DNA from: Gonatopus flavifemur
Taxonomy: Eukaryota; Arthropoda; Insecta; Hymenoptera; Dryinidae
Direction: 5' to 3'
NCBI GenBank assembly: GCA_018340375.1
Contig: JAFFJZ010000054.1
Location: forward strand, 744,001 to 808,000
DNA: 64,000 nt
In this document: positions 59,400-64,000 of the stretch, one piece after another
Position numbering within the stretch: position 1 is the stretch's first letter
Layout of the letters: each line of letters opens with the position of its first letter
Notes under the pieces: generated by a model
The model's database searches: none
Seen by the model: only the letters and a program-made list of their open reading frames with translations
What the model was told of the DNA's origin: nothing
Position numbers and translations under genes: made by a program

Positions 59400-60700
59400 A
59401 TAAGCTGGGATATCTCACTCTAGGACAGGTGATATCTCAATTCACAAATAGGTGAAGTATAATTCACTCTCTACTTACGAGTGATACTTTTCATTCTTGT
59501 TTGAAAAGTGGAGAGATTCATTCCACTGAAGTGATCTTGTCACTCTTGGAGAGTGAAAGTGCTAATGCATTTTACATTGAGAGTGGAAATTTCACTCTTA
59601 GAAAATTTAGGGTGTATACTGTAGTAAGAACTACAACTCTTCACTTAGAATATAGATGCAATTGAGAGAAATTACCTCTCGAGTCTTGGAATGAATACAA
59701 AGTTATTTGCACTTATGAAATATGCCAATATTGTTGCTCAATTCCTACTCATTTTTGAAGTTAATCCATTAAAAATGTCGTCTTTTCTGATAAAAAGTGC
59801 AAGGAACATTTTATTCAATTCAAGATTGAAAAGCTCATGTATCTTCATTCAATTTATACCTGGAGTGAATACTTGTGATTATCAGTGAAGAAGATTTTAC
59901 TCTATTATTATTAATTAGCTCAGATAATCAAATACTGATGATTAACTTATTAGTTTGTCCCAATCAATGCTAGTTGGATCCAACTTATCAGTTATTGACT
60001 AGCCCTTTGCTAGTTTTTCCTAATTAGTTCTTCCTGCTTAGTGCCTCATCGGTCATAGGGAAGAACTTGTAACATTTCCACCAGGGTCCTATGAAACGTG
60101 CAGAATTAGAATTTTAATGTAAATTTATTACATTCAATAGGAATAAATAGGTTTTATTAACCACGGTTGAAGCACACTTTCAGATGATCTGAAAATGTCT
60201 TGCGAATTATATATTCCATCCCTGTAACTTCCCCAAGACAGATCTTTTAGGCGAAATTCACGTTCATTATACGTACATTTATGTCCAAGAAATATTCGGA
60301 CCATCCAATGTCCGGACCTTCAATGCACCTCCACTGAATATTCTTTGGACCTTCGTGTTTTTTTTGGAATTACAAACTATGACCGTAGAATTTTCTTGTA
60401 CGCCTGTTCAAAATATCTCATTGAACCCACTGATTCCGATGCAGATTCTATTGGTTCAATAAAATTCTTCAAACAGGAGTACTTGAACGAATTAAGTTCT
60501 CAATCCGTGCAACATCAATTGTGGCCCGACGTGATCCAATTTGGTCAGTAGAAACAATGCACACTATGAGATTATAAAAATTTTTATAATGAAAGTCGCC
60601 AATTATTTGATTGTATATCAAAATTGATATTTTTTTTAATTCAGGCCTATAATCATTATCGGTATATTATTATATTATTAATATTGTGATTTTGATTTTC
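59400..60700. other. Unassigned AT-rich DNA with TCACTCT words
   Basis: At 59410-59600, TCACTCT and AGAGTGA words recur in both orientations, probably a decayed MITE. The remainder has no recognisable content. Confidence 0.4.
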
Positions 60701-60920
60701 AAGATATCTGAAAGATGTCTTTTATTAAATCTTTAAAGACATCTTTGAAATAAAATCTACTGAAGATCTTTAAGGTAACTTCAAGAGACTTCTTAAAAAT
60801 GTCTTCAGTGAGACATCTAAAACAAGTCTATGAGTTGTCTTTTAGAAATGTCAAAAAGATGTCTTTTCTTAGACATCTTTTGGATGTTTTTAAGATTTGT
60901 ATGTTTATTGGGGTGAAAGT
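60700..60920. repeat. AAGATGTCTT/AGACATCTTT hairpin repeat
   Basis: Dense inverted copies of AAGATGTCTT and AAGACATCTTT. The right end, read on the minus strand, starts CCCCAATAAACATACAAATC, matching the CCCAATAAACA start of the copy at 10008. Confidence 0.65.
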
Positions 60921-60986
60921 CCCAAATCGAAATTAGGGTATCTAATCAGTATTTCAATGTTCTGATTGAATCTCATTCCCCACCTC

Positions 60987-61209
60987 CTCTGAAAAAAAAG
61001 GCTGGTAAGAGTTATCAAATGATATTTCTGAATATGACCAATCAAATATTCGATAACATTAATCGAATATTCAATAATGTTTATGAATTATGTTTATAAT
61101 TATCGAATATTTAATAGATATTATCGATATTTAATTAATGTTATCGAATATTTGATTGGTTATATTCAAGAATATCATTTGATAACTGTGACCTGCCTTT
61201 TTTTCAGTG
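60987..61209. mobile_element. Palindromic CACTGAAAA-type MITE
   Basis: 223 bp; arms of about 85 bp share GTTATCAAATGATATT and CCAATCAAATATTCGATAAC. The right end is CACTGAAAAAAA on the minus strand, the left CTCTGAAAAAAAA. TC lies outside both ends (60985-60986, 61210-61211). Confidence 0.75.
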
Positions 61210-61211
61210 TC

Positions 61212-62250
61212 AATCCCTCATCCAGTGTTGCCAGAACAGCAACACGGTTGCTAGATTTAGCACTATGAAAACATTTCTAGCCCTGAATTTTTAAGTACAG
61301 CACTTAGCACTAAGGATAGCACTTAGATTAAATATCTAGCACTATTTTTTCAAATGGAACATATATTTATAGGTCATTAGTAATTGAAAATTTTAATTAT
61401 CTGAGTTATTTGCATAATGGAAAGTTCTATAATTTATATGAAGAGTTTCCTTCTATGCCAAAGGATTATTTAAATTGGAATTATTCGTTGGAATAAAAAG
61501 TATGTATTGTATCGTGATTGAGGATTATTATTGGAAATATGTTGATTATTGAATAAATGATTACCTGATGGCGAAATTTTCAAGGATTAGTTTGATTCAC
61601 CCTAAGGGGATAGGTCTTGCAGCATATCTATTTTGAAAAAAATCATTATATATATATATATATATATATATATTTGGTCAAATAAAAATATTGTTTTGTT
61701 AGAAAAAAGTCCAGTTTACAGCAGGGTTGGAAGTCATTCAATTAAAACTCATTTGAATTGACGTTCAATGAACAATAAAAATTTAATTTTCAATTGAAAT
61801 TTTTCTCAATTAAAAATTAAATTAAATTCTTAATTGAAATTTATTTGCAACAAACAATTAAATTAAATTCTCAATGGAGGTAATTTCCATTTGACAAATC
61901 AATTCAATTGATTCAAAGTCAAGCAATGGTTGATCCATTTTTCTTATGTTTTCTTGTTCTTTCTTAATTAACCCTTTGCGGCATGGTGGCTATTATAATA
62001 GCCACCTCAATGTGTTTTAAGTTTCCAGTTAACCAGAGACAATATAACGCTTTTTCCCGCAGTTTTTTTTTTCAATTTGATTTAGATAAGGACTTAGGAA
62101 GTATTCGACATCACGTATACATTGTCAATCGTTTTACAAATTGTGATTTGAATGAATAAACAATGAAAAAAAGCCGTATTCATTGAATAACACAGGCACA
62201 CAAGAAAAATTGTCATGAACCAGAAGGTAGACCCCACTATCCCTACGTTT
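61212..62250. other. Unassigned AT-rich DNA
   Basis: Apart from the TA microsatellite, only TTCAATTGAAATTT / AATTAAATTAAATTC words (61740-61910) stand out. No gene. Confidence 0.4.
61647..61673. repeat. (TA)n microsatellite
   Basis: About 13 TA repeats. Confidence 0.95.
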
Positions 62251-63190
62251 TTGGGGTCGCTGAAACCGAATATGACCATGAAAAATTTTTTCAATCGCCC
62301 GTTTGCCCTCGCCAACCCCCTGATGGGGATTGAATTTGAAAAATTCGGAAAGATTCAAATGTACGTGTATTTCTATGTTCTTTGGGACGCTGAACTGAAA
62401 AATCATAAGGGAAAAGAATTCCAACCCCTCTCTTATCCGCTAGCACCCTCCTACCACCCCCTGATGGGGGTTGAAGTTTGAACTTTCGTAAAAATTCAAA
62501 TGTATGTGGATTTCTATGTTTTTTGGGATGCTCAAACCAAAAATGATAACAAATAAGAAATTCCACCCCTCTCTTGCCCGCTAGCACCCTGCCACCACCC
62601 CCTGATGGGGGTTGAATTTTAAACTTTCGTAAGAAATTCAAATCCATGTGGATTTTCATGTTTTTTGGGATGCTGAAACCAAAAATGATAAGAAAAAATG
62701 AATTCCATCCTCTCTCACCAGCTAGCACCCTCCTACCGCCTCCTGATGGGGGTTGAATTTTGAATTTCCATAAAAAATGCGAATGTATGGGGATTTCTAT
62801 GTTTCTTGGGATGCTGAAACCAAAAATGATGAGGACAAAGAATTCCAACCTCTCTCTCACCCGCTAGCACCCTCCTCCCACCCCCTGATGAGGGCTGAGT
62901 TTGAAACTCACATAAAAAATTTGAATGCATATGTATTTCCATGTTTTCTAGGATGTTTGAATAAGGAATGATAACAAAGAACAAATTCAACCCCTCTTTC
63001 ACCCGCTAGCACCCTCTTACCACCTCCGGACGAGAGTTGAATTTGAAACTCACGTGAAAAATTCAAATCTATGTGTATTTCCATGTTTTTTGGGACGCTC
63101 GAATAAAAAATGATGGCAAATAACAAATTAAACTCCTCTGTTACCCGCTAGTACCCCCTTACTACCCCCTTAAAGGGGGTTGAATTTGAA
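62250..63190 (-). repeat. 141-bp satellite (about seven units)
   Basis: CCCCTGATGGGGGTTGAATTTG recurs every 141 bp (TGATGGGG at 62321, 62462, 62603, 62744, 62886, then decayed units at ~63027 and ~63169). Units share CCGCTAGCACCCTCC and ATTTCTATGTTTTTTGGGA. The 189-codon minus frame is a product of the repeat, because 141 is a multiple of 3. Confidence 0.92.
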
Positions 63191-63479
63191 ATTTTCTCAC
63201 AAAATTGAGATGTATGTGTATTTTCATGTGCTTTGAGATGCTGAGACCATAAACGACTGTAATCAACAATACCCACTGACTCGATTACCTCCTCACACTC
63301 CTGTACAATCATTCAGAAGAACCTAGTAGAATCCACATGAAAGTCAGTTCTCAGCGAATTACGCCAACGATTACGTTAACGATTCAGGATAAAACAGAAG
63401 AACCAAAGCTTTCATGGGCTCAATACTCAAAATACCGGCGATCCAAAGTCAATCACTTGTTAATTCAACACGTTAAACA
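63191..63479. other. Spacer between satellite and MITE
   Basis: No feature recognised. Confidence 0.4.
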
Positions 63480-63692
63480 CACAGAAAAAAAAACATTCTT
63501 GTATCGAGACAATATTGTTTTCGTTATATATGAAACACGGATTGTCTCAGTTCAATGCAATTTGCTTTGAATCAAACACAGGAAAGAACAAAATTCTTGA
63601 TTCAAAGCAAATTGCATTGAACTGAGACAATCCGTGTTTCATATATAACGAAAACAATATTGTCTTGATACAAGAATGTTTTTTTTTCTGTG
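63480..63692. mobile_element. Near-perfect 213-bp palindromic MITE
   Basis: Starts CACAGAAAAAAAAACATTCT; arms of about 94 bp differ at only one or two positions (for example TATCGAGAC against TATCAAGAC). CA lies outside both ends (63478-63479, 63693-63694). High arm identity suggests a young copy. Confidence 0.85.
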
Positions 63693-63769
63693 CAGTATCC
63701 TATATTGTAAACGTTAATACTCCATGAAATAGAAATATCAGATGCATTCATGATTTGGTTCTACTCTTA

Positions 63770-64000
63770 GCGGGTAACAAAGTGGTGAAATTTGTTATTT
63801 GTTATCATTTCTTATTCAAATGTCCCAGAAAACATGGAAATACATATACATTCAAATTTTTTACGTGAGTTTCAAATTCAGCCCCCATCAGGGGGTGGTG
63901 GGAAGGAGCTAGCGGGCAACAGAGGGGTTGAATTTCTATTTTGTTATCATTTTCGGTTTAAGCATCCCAAAAAACATTGAAATCCACATACATTGGAATT
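63770..64000 (+). repeat. Inverted copy of the 141-bp satellite, running off the window
   Basis: GCCCCCATCAGGGGGTGGTG at about 63880 and AGCTAGCGGGCAACAGAGGG are the reverse complement of the units at 62250-63190, so the satellite changes orientation across the intervening 580 bp. Confidence 0.85.

Noticed and set aside
62291..62860. 189-residue minus-strand frame as a repeat protein
   Set aside because: Explained by a 141-bp satellite whose length is a multiple of three; no start signal or termini resembling a gene.

Overview
The window is AT-rich, intron-bearing, non-coding-dominated animal DNA. The mixture of mariner-type elements, two Transib families, an RTE-type LINE fragment, tRNA- and 5S-derived short elements and a family-92-like glycosyltransferase exon suggests an arthropod, most likely an insect. 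I cannot fix the order from the sequence. Only three stretches look like host coding exons: the last exon of a plus-strand gene at 525-1029 (GT92-like), and two phase-compatible exons of one minus-strand gene (23245-23420 and 15233-15492). The intron between those two carries a 6.7 kb Transib structure.

Layout. 1-4100: host exon, a fold-back MITE, a broken mariner that looks like the MITE's source, and an 826-bp TA-flanked element. 5.0-7.9 kb: satellite-like repeats abutting a DD41D Tc1/mariner-type element with very long inverted repeats. 8-15 kb: short elements and unassigned AT-rich DNA. 15.2-23.4 kb: the minus-strand host gene with a palindromic Transib in its intron, flanked by a 5-bp duplication and holding a 5'-truncated RTE LINE. 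23.8-29.1 kb: a 5.3 kb element with ~450-bp inverted repeats and a 4-bp duplication, coding for a DDD-type transposase-like protein (Sola-like by inference) and split by an apparently intact mariner. 31.1-36.0 kb: a second DD41D copy, then a ~259-bp dimeric satellite. 36-50 kb: degenerate arrays of a GATTCAATCGG-like word, interrupted by a mariner that is itself split by a 3.4 kb element with 753-bp inverted repeats. 50.4-55.2 kb: a second, different Transib with a 5-bp duplication. 55-64 kb: 5S- and tRNA-derived short elements, a 2.2 kb palindrome flanked by TTAA, more MITEs and a 141-bp satellite.

The strongest observations concern the two Transibs (relatives of RAG1). Both have termini that begin with CACAGTG, the exact V(D)J recombination-signal heptamer, followed after 22 bp by an A-rich nonamer-like block. 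One of them is bounded by two copies of the same (3') end. The candidate least easily assigned to a known class is the 23768-29081 element and its D329/D410/D451 protein. All alignments here were done by eye; no database was searched.
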